From NCBI GenBank assembly GCA_016932235.1, contig JAFGDF010000251.1, positions 1-36,337 on the forward strand: a stretch of 36,337 bases of DNA. The letters run 5' to 3'. This DNA comes from Deltaproteobacteria bacterium (GTDB lineage: Bacteria > Desulfobacterota > DSM-4660 > Desulfatiglandales > HGW-15). This document shows, piece by piece, positions 14,390 to 22,421 of this stretch. A model generated the notes under the pieces. It searched no databases. It was given only the letters and a program-made list of their open reading frames with translations, and had not been told where the DNA came from. The translations under genes were made by a program, and so were the position numbers. Each line of letters begins with the position of its first letter. The stretch's first letter is position 1.

Positions 14390-14572
14390 ATGCCCGACAA
14401 ACCAACAATCGAAAAGGCATCTGAATCAGAATACATTAACGGCGTTCTCCAGAAACTCTCCAACGAAACCCATAAAAAAATCATAAAGGCGTATAAGGGC
14501 GAGGATCCAGTCGGTTCAATGGAATCCAAATTGGGCGAAATAGTCATGGCGATAGTGAACAGTGAAGATTAA
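14390..14572 (+). CDS. Small protein coupled to an SMC-like ATPase
   Basis: The 60-aa acidic protein (MPDKPTIEKASESEY to AIVNSED) is predicted to be mostly helical. ATG 14390 is chosen because AGGAG (14379-14383) stands six bases before it; an upstream GTG at 14333 has no such site. It overlaps the ATPase gene by 11 nt, with the GTG of the latter inside its last codons, so translation is coupled and a fixed stoichiometry is likely. No family is recognised. Small partners encoded before ABC-type ATPases occur in Lamassu and other ABC-based conflict systems; that comparison is inference from gene order only. Confidence 0.6.
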   Translation: MPDKPTIEKASESEYINGVLQKLSNETHKKIIKAYKGEDPVGSMESKLGEIVMAIVNSED

Positions 14573-17045
14573 AAGCATTACCATACAGGGATTTAGGGGG
14601 TTCAATAAAAAGCAGATAATAGACCTGCATGATCAGCTAACTCTCCTGTACGCACCTAACAGTTATGGCAAAACAAGCATCTCAGAAGCATTGGAGTGGC
14701 TTCTCTACGGAATTACGTCCAAAGTTGAGAAAGCCCTGTCTACAGAAGAATATAAAGGTTCTTACAGAAATCTGCATCTCAATGAATCCGAACCTTCATT
14801 TGTGAATGTGGTGTTTTTAAAAAACAATGGTGAGGAGGCCACATACATGGGAATACTTGGTGAAGGAGATTCCCTCATAAAGCTTGTTGATGAGAAGCAG
14901 GTTGATACCTGGCCGATAGATTATGACCTCTCTCAAGCGCCTCAGCCTTTCATCCTGCAGCATGCTCTAAAGTACCTTCTTCTTGCAAAACCGGACGACA
15001 GGTTTAAAGGTTTTGCACACCTCCTCGGATTGGAAAGTCTTGAAAGCTTTCAAAGGAATATTCAATCCCTATGCACAAAACCTGAGGCCTGTTTCCCAGA
15101 AGAAGCGACCAAATTGCTCAGCGATGTATTAGCAATCGAAACCCGTCTCGCTAACCAGTCAAAACTATCACACATCTACAAGGGTTACAAAAAAGGCGCT
15201 CGCGGGTTGAATCAAACTTTTGTCGAGATCGATAAGGAATGTAAAAAGCGAGTTCCGCCAGATACAAAGCCAGAATCGATTCTTCCCCAACTCTTACAAA
15301 CGCGTGAAGACGCCATAAGAAAAATTTTCAAGGGCAACATCGTATTGCCGGATTATACTGAACAGGAAAAGCGAACAAAAACTGAAACAGAAAAGGCATT
15401 TGTTAATTTTGTCGATACAGAGTTCTGTAAAAAATATGCTGAGCTTCTGGCAATAGCGGCTTCAAAGGATATCTTTGAGCAGATCAAATTCTACGGTCTT
15501 GGTATTGCCATTTTCGAGAAAAAACCGGGTAAATGCCCCTTCTGTAAGCGTCCTGTTGATGGGAAGCTTGAAAAGCATATCAAAAAGCATCATAAAACAC
15601 TCCTTGAAGAGCAAAGCAGTAATGATAAGCTTCTAGAACAGAGGGATAGCCTAAAAGGTGAACTCTCAGGCTTGAAATCCAAACTCCAATCATTTCAATC
15701 GATACAACTTTCAAAGACCAGCGATCTGATCAACCTTGAGGAATCAACAAAGGAACTAAAAAAGATACTGGTTCCGAAGCATCAAACTCACTTTGATAAT
15801 GTTAAATCTGCAATATCAGCTATAATGACGGAGAGGGAGATCCTCGCAAACGATTATGAAATTGTTGTTAACTCCGTCGCTAATGCAATTCAATCAATCA
15901 ATGATGATAAGGAAGAGCTGTCTTATCTCAAGGTCCTCTCAATTAGCCTGATCAGATACGTTTCTCATGCAATCGGTTATTCCAAGACCGTTTCCAATAA
16001 TACGAAATCAATGGATGAAGCAGAGAAAGTCTTGCAGCACGAGCTTGATGAGATAGCAGGGACTGAGGATATTAGTATCCTCATAGATCTATTAGAGAAT
16101 CGTTCAAAAATAAAGAAAGGCTTCGAAATCAAACAGATGCTTAATGAATTGAAAGGCCTTCGGACCACTGTAGATGAGTATGTTGCAAGCCGGATAGTCG
16201 ATGCGATTTCGGAGGAGCTGACATCAGACGTAATGGACTGGTATGAACATATCAAAACGACTGGTGATCCTGATGTGCATTTTTCTGGTTTTGATTTAGA
16301 AAAGACAAGAACAGGTAAAGTGAAATCTAGGCGTGTTAAGGTTAAGGCAAAATCATATGGAAAAGAGCTCGTAAGTGCCGTTTCAACTCTTAGCGAATCG
16401 AAACTGAATGCACTTGGCCTATGCGTCAATATTTCAAAAAATATGAAAGAGAAAGGACCCTTCTCATTCTTGATTATAGACGATCCTATTCAATCTTGGG
16501 ATGCTGATCATGAAGCCCAGTTCATAGATCTGATCCGGAAACTTATCGAGCAAGGCAGGCAAGTATTGCTGATGTCGCATAATAAAAAATGGATTAGGAT
16601 GGTGAGAGCAGGTTGTCGCTCTTTGAACGGAAAATATTATGAATTTACAGGATATACCAAAGACGGACCGCATATAAAGGAAGTATCTTGGGCTACACAT
16701 CAAGAAAGGTTGTCTGAAATAGATGCAATCCTGAAAAACCCTGAAGCAACAGATGTGCAACTCCAATATGCTGAAGAAGATATCAGGATTGTTTGTTCCG
16801 AAGCTACTTGTGATATTTATTTTAAAAAGAAAGGTGTGCAGAAGAAGGCTGATAAATTGAATGCTGAAAAAGTGAGGAAATTATTGCTTGAATCAGGTGT
16901 AGAAACTAGACTGGTTAATCAAATCTCACAATCCTTCATTAGTACGGACGACGCCCATCATGCGCCTGTGGATTATTCTCCCAACAGGGAGCGGATCAGA
17001 AGACACTATTCCTATGCACATGAGCTTGTTAATTTGATACAATAA
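14562..17045 (+). CDS. SMC/RecF-like ABC ATPase, likely antiphage defence component
   Basis: The 827-aa protein opens with IQGFRGFNKKQIIDL and a variant P-loop APNSYGKTS (31-39, Ala in place of the first Gly), as in RecF/Rad50-like ATPases. A Q-loop-like segment (PFILQHALKYLL) is near 129-140. Helical arms span about 340-560. In place of a zinc hook there is a C2H2-like site, C325/C328 with H339 and H343 or H344. The second ATPase half has the signature-like TLSESKLNALGLC (609-621), Walker B FLIIDDPIQSWD (636-647) and the switch histidine in MSHNKKW (H673). About 110 helical residues follow. The GTG start is coupled to the small gene before it. Such ATPases sense or act on DNA in systems such as Lamassu and ABC three-component systems. 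Confidence 0.7.
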   Translation: MKIKSITIQGFRGFNKKQIIDLHDQLTLLYAPNSYGKTSISEALEWLLYGITSKVEKALSTEEYKGSYRNLHLNESEPSFVNVVFLKNNGEEATYMGILGEGDSLIKLVDEKQVDTWPIDYDLSQAPQPFILQHALKYLLLAKPDDRFKGFAHLLGLESLESFQRNIQSLCTKPEACFPEEATKLLSDVLAIETRLANQSKLSHIYKGYKKGARGLNQTFVEIDKECKKRVPPDTKPESILPQLLQTREDAIRKIFKGNIVLPDYTEQEKRTKTETEKAFVNFVDTEFCKKYAELLAIAASKDIFEQIKFYGLGIAIFEKKPGKCPFCKRPVDGKLEKHIKKHHKTLLEEQSSNDKLLEQRDSLKGELSGLKSKLQSFQSIQLSKTSDLINLEESTKELKKILVPKHQTHFDNVKSAISAIMTEREILANDYEIVVNSVANAIQSINDDKEELSYLKVLSISLIRYVSHAIGYSKTVSNNTKSMDEAEKVLQHELDEIAGTEDISILIDLLENRSKIKKGFEIKQMLNELKGLRTTVDEYVASRIVDAISEELTSDVMDWYEHIKTTGDPDVHFSGFDLEKTRTGKVKSRRVKVKAKSYGKELVSAVSTLSESKLNALGLCVNISKNMKEKGPFSFLIIDDPIQSWDADHEAQFIDLIRKLIEQGRQVLLMSHNKKWIRMVRAGCRSLNGKYYEFTGYTKDGPHIKEVSWATHQERLSEIDAILKNPEATDVQLQYAEEDIRIVCSEATCDIYFKKKGVQKKADKLNAEKVRKLLLESGVETRLVNQISQSFISTDDAHHAPVDYSPNRERIRRHYSYAHELVNLIQ

Positions 17046-17082
17046 TCTTTCTTAAAATTATAATAAACATTGGAAAACTACG

Positions 17083-17116
17083 CTAGTGTTTTTCAGATAA
17101 TAAGCTTCTTCACTAG
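17083..17116. other. Inverted repeat between ATPase and nuclease-NTPase genes
   Basis: CTAGTG (17083-17088) and CACTAG (17111-17116) flank a 22-nt AT-rich stretch in the 131-bp gap. It could be an operator or a weak attenuator, and it leaves open whether the third gene has its own promoter. Confidence 0.25.
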
Positions 17117-17176
17117 ATCGGAAGCAAATAGTGACCATCACTGGTAAGAAGCACAGTTAGCCTAATAGGAAATCAT

Positions 17177-19531
17177 ATGCCAAATTACGACTTCAGATCC
17201 CTATCGCCGATAGACTTCGAGATCCTTGTTCGCGATCTCTTACAGGAAGAGTTAGTTCTATCGCTTGAGTCGTTCAAACCTGGAAAGGATTTTGGAATTG
17301 ACTTTCGGTTCACTACTGACAAGGACAACACATTGGTCGTTCAGTGTAAGCACTATGTCGAGTCAGGCTTTGATGCTTTGCTTTATGTTCTTGTTTCTAA
17401 AGAACTTAGCAAAATTAATTTACTCAACCCATCACGATACATTGTTGCCACTTCAGTCGGGTTGAATCCAGTTCAGAAGGATGCTATCATAAATGCGCTT
17501 TCGCCATATGTGCACAGCCCTAATGATGTGTTCGGGAAAGATGATCTTAACAACATGCTGGGCAAGTTCTCACATATTGAGAGGCAAACAATAAAGCTTT
17601 GGTTGAACGGCCTTCCAATCCTAGAGGAAGTGCTCCATGCGGGTATCTATAATATGTCCAGAGAAGAACTCATGCGCATCAAACAAAATGCTCTACTCTA
17701 TGTTCAGAATGAGAGCTTTGATGAAGCTACCCAAATTTTGGATAAGCATAATTTTTGCATAATCGCCGGGATTCCTGGCATCGGAAAGACAATCCTTGCA
17801 GAGATGCTAATTCTTCACTACAACCGGGCAGGCTATGAGGTCATAAAGGTGAGCGAAGACATTGCTGACGCCTGGAAATTTGTACAGCCTCATACAAGAC
17901 GGATATTTTACTATGACGATTTTCTTGGACAGGCTTCACCTTTGGAAAAACTGAATAAGAATGAGGACCAACGCATTATTGACTTTATCCACACGGTTCG
18001 AAAGTCCACTGGTGTAAAACTCATTCTAACGACGCGTGAATATATCTTGCAGCAAGCATACCAACAATACGAAAAGCTGGACAGGGAAAATTTTAGAGCC
18101 GAGAAATGTATCATCGATCTTGCTAAATACACACGCATGAATAGAGCAAAGATATTGTTTAATCATGTATACTTCTCGGCATTGCCATCAAAGTATCGTA
18201 ATCATATCCTTCATGATAAGAGATATTTCAATATTATTGATCACCCGAACTATAGTCCACGTATAGTGCAGCTGCTGACAGACCATTCCCGCTTATATAA
18301 TGTGCCTCCTTCTGAATACATGAACCTCTTTATCAAAAGTATGGACAATCCACTCACCATCTGGAAGCATGCCTTTGAAAATCATCTGTCGCAGGCTGCT
18401 CGTAACCTACTTCTTGCTTTAATAACTATGCCGTATCGAACGTTTGTGAGTGATGCGGAAAGCGCATACCAAGCTTTTAATCTTTCGTATTCAAAGCACT
18501 TTGCATCAACGATGGGGCCTCAGGATTTCCGCAGTGCATTGAGGGAGCTGGAGGGGGACTTCCTGGAATATGATCGAGATGGAGAGAATATATTGGTTCG
18601 GTACAAAAATCCATCTGTGCGGGACTTCGTGAAACAGTATCTCACAAAGGCTAGGACAGAGATGGCTTTGCTAATGGATTCAGTTGTCTTCTTCGAACAA
18701 CTAAGCTCAATGTGGCTTTGGAAGCAGGATGGGGGAGGGCGAAGTGCAGTCATTCAGGCTTTTCGAGGAGATACCGTTTGGGGCAGGAATTTAATGCGCA
18801 AAATAATGACGGCTCCTCCATGCCGCTTAATTAGCATTACACGTGCTGGCAAGACGCGAAGAGAACACTGGCCGCATCCACTCGAAGAAAGAATCGCAGT
18901 TTTTACTGAGATTGGCATAGAATGCTGTACCCCCCTTCTTGATATTGTTCGAGAAACAATACAGGATCTTGAGGACAGAATGCGGAACAGACGGTTCGAC
19001 CGGTATGGCCTAGCAGATATTGTAAAGGCCCTGGATACCGATATGATAAACGGCTTTGAATGGGTGCGAAAGTTCATAAAAGACTCGTGGGAGGCACTCC
19101 TCGTAGATCCGGGATTATCATACGATTTGCGCCCTCTCTGTCGGTTAGCAGTAGAGAATCCAAAAACACAGCCAGAGGGCGCACTTGAGCGTGTTCAAAA
19201 CGCTATTCGCTCTGTCGCCAAGAGTGTCGCTTTAGGTGAATGGGACCTAGATGCAGATGGCCTGCGTGAGGAAGCCGAGTCTTTGGAGTCGTTATCGAGT
19301 GATGTTGGGGTTGATATAGCAAGTAATATTGACGAAATTCGAGAGCGAGCGAATGAATTAGAGGATGAAAGCGGACGGACCGACGAAGATATCAATTTTT
19401 CATCAAGTTTATCGAGTATAGGCGAATCTGAGGATGATGAAGAGATCGAATCAATCTTCAGTCTGCTTGAGGTCAATGCACCACACGATGAAGCGAGCCG
19501 ACAACCTCACGCAGTTGATTCGGGAGGCTAA
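17177..19531 (+). CDS. Mrr-type nuclease fused to nSTAND-type NTPase, likely antiphage effector
   Basis: The 784-aa protein starts with an Mrr-like PD-(D/E)XK nuclease domain (about 5-140): DFEILVRDLLQEE, the catalytic Asp in GKDFGIDFRF (D42), and VVQCKHY with Q56 and K58. An NTPase of STAND type follows: Walker A GIPGIGKT (198-205), Walker B RRIFYYDDFLG (241-251) and an arginine sensor in LILTTREYI (R287). About 400 helical residues follow, with no obvious repeats, and a strongly acidic tail (about 690-784). AGGAAAT precedes ATG 17177. The architecture resembles Avs proteins, where a STAND core senses phage proteins and releases a nuclease, but the C-terminal sensor part is much shorter than in Avs1-4. 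The domain order agrees with nSTAND3. Confidence 0.75.
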   Translation: MPNYDFRSLSPIDFEILVRDLLQEELVLSLESFKPGKDFGIDFRFTTDKDNTLVVQCKHYVESGFDALLYVLVSKELSKINLLNPSRYIVATSVGLNPVQKDAIINALSPYVHSPNDVFGKDDLNNMLGKFSHIERQTIKLWLNGLPILEEVLHAGIYNMSREELMRIKQNALLYVQNESFDEATQILDKHNFCIIAGIPGIGKTILAEMLILHYNRAGYEVIKVSEDIADAWKFVQPHTRRIFYYDDFLGQASPLEKLNKNEDQRIIDFIHTVRKSTGVKLILTTREYILQQAYQQYEKLDRENFRAEKCIIDLAKYTRMNRAKILFNHVYFSALPSKYRNHILHDKRYFNIIDHPNYSPRIVQLLTDHSRLYNVPPSEYMNLFIKSMDNPLTIWKHAFENHLSQAARNLLLALITMPYRTFVSDAESAYQAFNLSYSKHFASTMGPQDFRSALRELEGDFLEYDRDGENILVRYKNPSVRDFVKQYLTKARTEMALLMDSVVFFEQLSSMWLWKQDGGGRSAVIQAFRGDTVWGRNLMRKIMTAPPCRLISITRAGKTRREHWPHPLEERIAVFTEIGIECCTPLLDIVRETIQDLEDRMRNRRFDRYGLADIVKALDTDMINGFEWVRKFIKDSWEALLVDPGLSYDLRPLCRLAVENPKTQPEGALERVQNAIRSVAKSVALGEWDLDADGLREEAESLESLSSDVGVDIASNIDEIRERANELEDESGRTDEDINFSSSLSSIGESEDDEEIESIFSLLEVNAPHDEASRQPHAVDSGG

Positions 19532-20121
19532 CACCCTGTTCGCAAGTAATGCGAACTGTTATAAAGTAAGGTTTTTTGCTATAAATCGCCACGCTGGAGA
19601 TACTCAATGTTTCGTTCACAAGTGAAAGTAAAAACCGTGGCCCGCAGTAAAGCCTTACAACTAGAATCCTGAAGTTTCTCGAAATTCAAGTATTATTATC
19701 CTATTCTTAAATCCCAGCTAGCCATTATCTATCAATAATACCATTTGTAGTCTTTTATTTAAGATTTTTTACTGCTTGATTATCGTGATCAGTCAGACAT
19801 ATTTCAGGTTTTCAAGTAGGCTGATACCCTGGCCTTCATAGAACATATCGGTAATAACCTTATTAGGGTTTGAGGAGTGATTCAAAACAGTTAATTATAA
19901 TCGCATCAATTTCCATTATTATAACTAACCCCTCTTATATCGTTAAGCTGTGCAAAATATGATTTATCAGAATAGATCACAATTTTTTACACGAGAGTGA
20001 GTCTTTAAACGATCATTAAAGTGAACTACCTGCATTGTTTTAAGATTTGATGGTGGATTTGGGTTAATGGAAATATATGGCAAAAAATATCTATTTTCAT
20101 TGCAACATCCTTTGCTGGATA
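19532..20121. other. Intergenic region with a possible minus-strand gene remnant
   Basis: There is no intact gene in these 590 bp. On the minus strand the frame 19793-19894 reads LNHSSNPNKVITDMFYEG and then QGISLLENLKYV before a stop; it looks protein-like but lies between two stops and I cannot name it. The remainder is AT-rich. No tRNA, attachment repeat or clear terminator is seen, so the right border of the acquired DNA cannot be fixed here. Confidence 0.3.
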
Positions 20122-20541
20122 TTATAGGTCACCCCGAAGAGCAATTATATCAAATTCAACAAGCATGTCAGGCTTGGATAGCGATACAACCTGCCATACT
20201 GTGCTTGCAGCCGGCTCTTCCGCAAGGGCCGGGGCATGCTTTTTATAGAAATCAAATTCAGCTTGTTTCACTTTTTCATAGTCCTTCATATCCTTGAAAA
20301 GTATCTGAACCTTTATGATATTTTCCATGGAGCTACCTGCCTCCTCAAGGGCGTGCTTAACCTTTTCAAGGGCAACCTTAGTCTGGTCCCCCGCATCATT
20401 GGAGGACACCTCACCGGTTGCTATGGTTCTTCCGCTTGACCCTGAGAGAAACACAAAATCCCCCGCTACAACGGAACGCGCAAATCTCTGTTTTTTACCC
20501 GCATATTCCAAAAGGTACGTCTTTTTTTTGCTGCTCATCAT
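20122..20541 (-). CDS. RidA/YjgF-family protein lacking the catalytic arginine
   Basis: The 139-aa protein shows the RidA fold pattern: YLLEYAGKKQRFARSVVAGDFVFLSG, then DQTKVALEKVKHALEEAG and a final VEFDIIAL. Enamine/imine deaminase RidA needs an arginine in the PARS motif; here the motif is PAAST with alanine at residue 112. It is therefore more likely one of the Rid subfamilies with another or unknown activity. The gene is the last of an operon with amidohydrolase, HyuA and HyuB and overlaps HyuB by 4 nt. A role in handling reactive products of hydantoin or amide breakdown is plausible but unproven. Confidence 0.8.
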   Translation of the reverse strand: MMSSKKKTYLLEYAGKKQRFARSVVAGDFVFLSGSSGRTIATGEVSSNDAGDQTKVALEKVKHALEEAGSSMENIIKVQILFKDMKDYEKVKQAEFDFYKKHAPALAEEPAASTVWQVVSLSKPDMLVEFDIIALRGDL

Positions 20542-22421
20542 CTTACCTCCTCATCCATATTAACGATTCTGAATTCCCTTCTTGCAAAAGGCCTTGTTTT
20601 CTGATCAATAAAGATTTTATCCCTGTTGAATTTCTTTTTGAGCCTTTTCCTGTTTTCCTCAGTGGCTTTCCTGTCGATTTGCAGCGTAATTTCATCAATC
20701 ACCGCTCCATAATCGCGTCTTGCGCTCTCAATCGAAACGTACTCATTAGTTACATCATGCTGAAGGTGTTCGATTTCCCTGTCAAGTGGATCTCCATAAC
20801 CCCCGCCGCCCGGCGCCCTGAAATAAAGGGTTTCACCAGCCAGGGCCGTTTCTCCTCCTGCCCTGTCCACAGGCGTTTCGGATCCATCTTTGTGTATTAT
20901 CTTATTCTCACCATGAAGACCCGGCATACCTCCGAATATACCGTAGGGCGGAATGACACACCTGTCGTTGGCACCCCCGATTTCACAGTCATGATCAACA
21001 GGGCGGATAATTGTTTTACCGGAAAGGCCTCCCCTGAATTTTCCCGGCCCTCCTGAATCCGTTACAAAGGAATACTCCTCAACAAAGTAAGGATACCTTG
21101 TCTCAAACACCTCCATGGGGATTTGTGCAACATGCCCGCCTATCCTTGGTCCCCCGGCGCACTCAAAACCGTCCTTTGTAGCCCTTGCCCCCCAGGCACA
21201 GGGATCGGCCCCCAGATACCAGGCATAATATTCACCTGTTCTCGGATCAAAGCCTCCTGCAATATGAGCCGTGGCTGTTCCTGAATCCGACGCAGTAACC
21301 CTTGAGGGTATCGCCCTTGCAAGAGCCCCTGTAACAGTATCAATAATCCTTGAAGATGTCTCAGTGTTTCCACTGACAACAGGCGAGGGGAATTTCGCGT
21401 TAACCACCTTTCCTTCAGGCGCGATAATCTTGACAGGCCGATAGCATCCGTGGTTCTTGGGAATGGCAGGATCAGTCAAGTTAAACAGGGCGCAGTATGT
21501 GGCCGAGCTTACAACCCCGAAAACACAGTTTGCAGGTCCCTTTACCTGATTATCCGACCCGCTGTAATCAAATGTAATTTGATCCCCATCTACAGTAATA
21601 TTAACTTGAATCTTTACCTCTTTTTCCTTATCAATACCATCGTTATCCAGGTAATCCGCAAAGCTGTAAACGCCGTCCGGTATTTTCCTTATCTCTTCCC
21701 TCATAAGTTGTTCGGAATAATTAATAGACCACTCCATAACCTCATTAATAGTATTGACACCATACTTGTCAAACATCTCGATTATCCTTTTCTCACCCAC
21801 ACGGCAGCCGGCCACCTGAGCCTGCAGATCACCCCATGTAAATGAAGGCACCCTGACGTTTGCCAGGAGCAGGTCGATAAAACCCTGGTTGAGGTTACCT
21901 TTATCATAGAGCTTGACAGGCGGTATCCTCACCCCCTCCTGAAAAATGCTGGTTGTATCGCCGGCGAAGCTCCCCGGGTGCATGCCTCCTATATCCCCAT
22001 GGTGCCCCCTTGCAACCGTAAACGAGACTATCCTGTTTTCATAAAAAACCGGGACAAGAATATCCACGTCGGGAAGATGTGTGCCCCCTGGAAAAGGATT
22101 ATTGTGGATTAAAACATCCCCTGGATTCAAATTATCCAGGCCGAAATGATTGATAACCGCCTTCGCGCAGAGTTCAAGGGCGCCGAGATGCACTGTAACC
22201 CCCATGGATGAAGCAATAAGCTCACCCGTTCCGTTAAGCACGGCTGTGGAAAAATCAAGCACCTCATTGAAAATCGGGTGGTAAGATGTCCTTTTAAGGA
22301 CTTCTGCCATCTCCGATGGTATTGCTTCCATTAAGCTGTTCAATACACCGAGTGTAAATACGTCGTTTGTTTTCTCCCGGGCTTCCATAAAATACCCCTC
22401 TCCGTCAGCATCACTGATCAT
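20538..22421 (-). CDS. Hydantoinase B/oxoprolinase-family subunit
   Basis: The 627-aa protein has the HyuB family pattern: LNSLMEAIPSEMAEVLKRTS near the start, then FSTAVLNGTGELIASSMGV, GDVLIHNNPFPGGTHLPDV, and further on GGPGKFRGGLSG and RAPGGGGYGDPLDRE. With HyuA it forms ATP-dependent hydantoinases, 5-oxoprolinases or N-methylhydantoinases; the acetone and acetophenone carboxylase subunits are relatives. Length is typical for bacterial HyuB. It overlaps HyuA by 4 nt (ATGA-type coupling) and the RidA-like gene by 4 nt. The substrate cannot be read from the sequence. Confidence 0.88.
   Translation of the reverse strand: MISDADGEGYFMEAREKTNDVFTLGVLNSLMEAIPSEMAEVLKRTSYHPIFNEVLDFSTAVLNGTGELIASSMGVTVHLGALELCAKAVINHFGLDNLNPGDVLIHNNPFPGGTHLPDVDILVPVFYENRIVSFTVARGHHGDIGGMHPGSFAGDTTSIFQEGVRIPPVKLYDKGNLNQGFIDLLLANVRVPSFTWGDLQAQVAGCRVGEKRIIEMFDKYGVNTINEVMEWSINYSEQLMREEIRKIPDGVYSFADYLDNDGIDKEKEVKIQVNITVDGDQITFDYSGSDNQVKGPANCVFGVVSSATYCALFNLTDPAIPKNHGCYRPVKIIAPEGKVVNAKFPSPVVSGNTETSSRIIDTVTGALARAIPSRVTASDSGTATAHIAGGFDPRTGEYYAWYLGADPCAWGARATKDGFECAGGPRIGGHVAQIPMEVFETRYPYFVEEYSFVTDSGGPGKFRGGLSGKTIIRPVDHDCEIGGANDRCVIPPYGIFGGMPGLHGENKIIHKDGSETPVDRAGGETALAGETLYFRAPGGGGYGDPLDREIEHLQHDVTNEYVSIESARRDYGAVIDEITLQIDRKATEENRKRLKKKFNRDKIFIDQKTRPFARREFRIVNMDEEVR

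Noticed and set aside
19532..20121. Right attachment site of the element
   Set aside because: No second copy of the tRNA-Leu 3' end (GGCGGGACTTGAAC) was found here or elsewhere in the window.
20418..21056. 212-aa plus-strand frame
   Set aside because: Antisense to the HyuB and RidA-like genes, which show clear family motifs.
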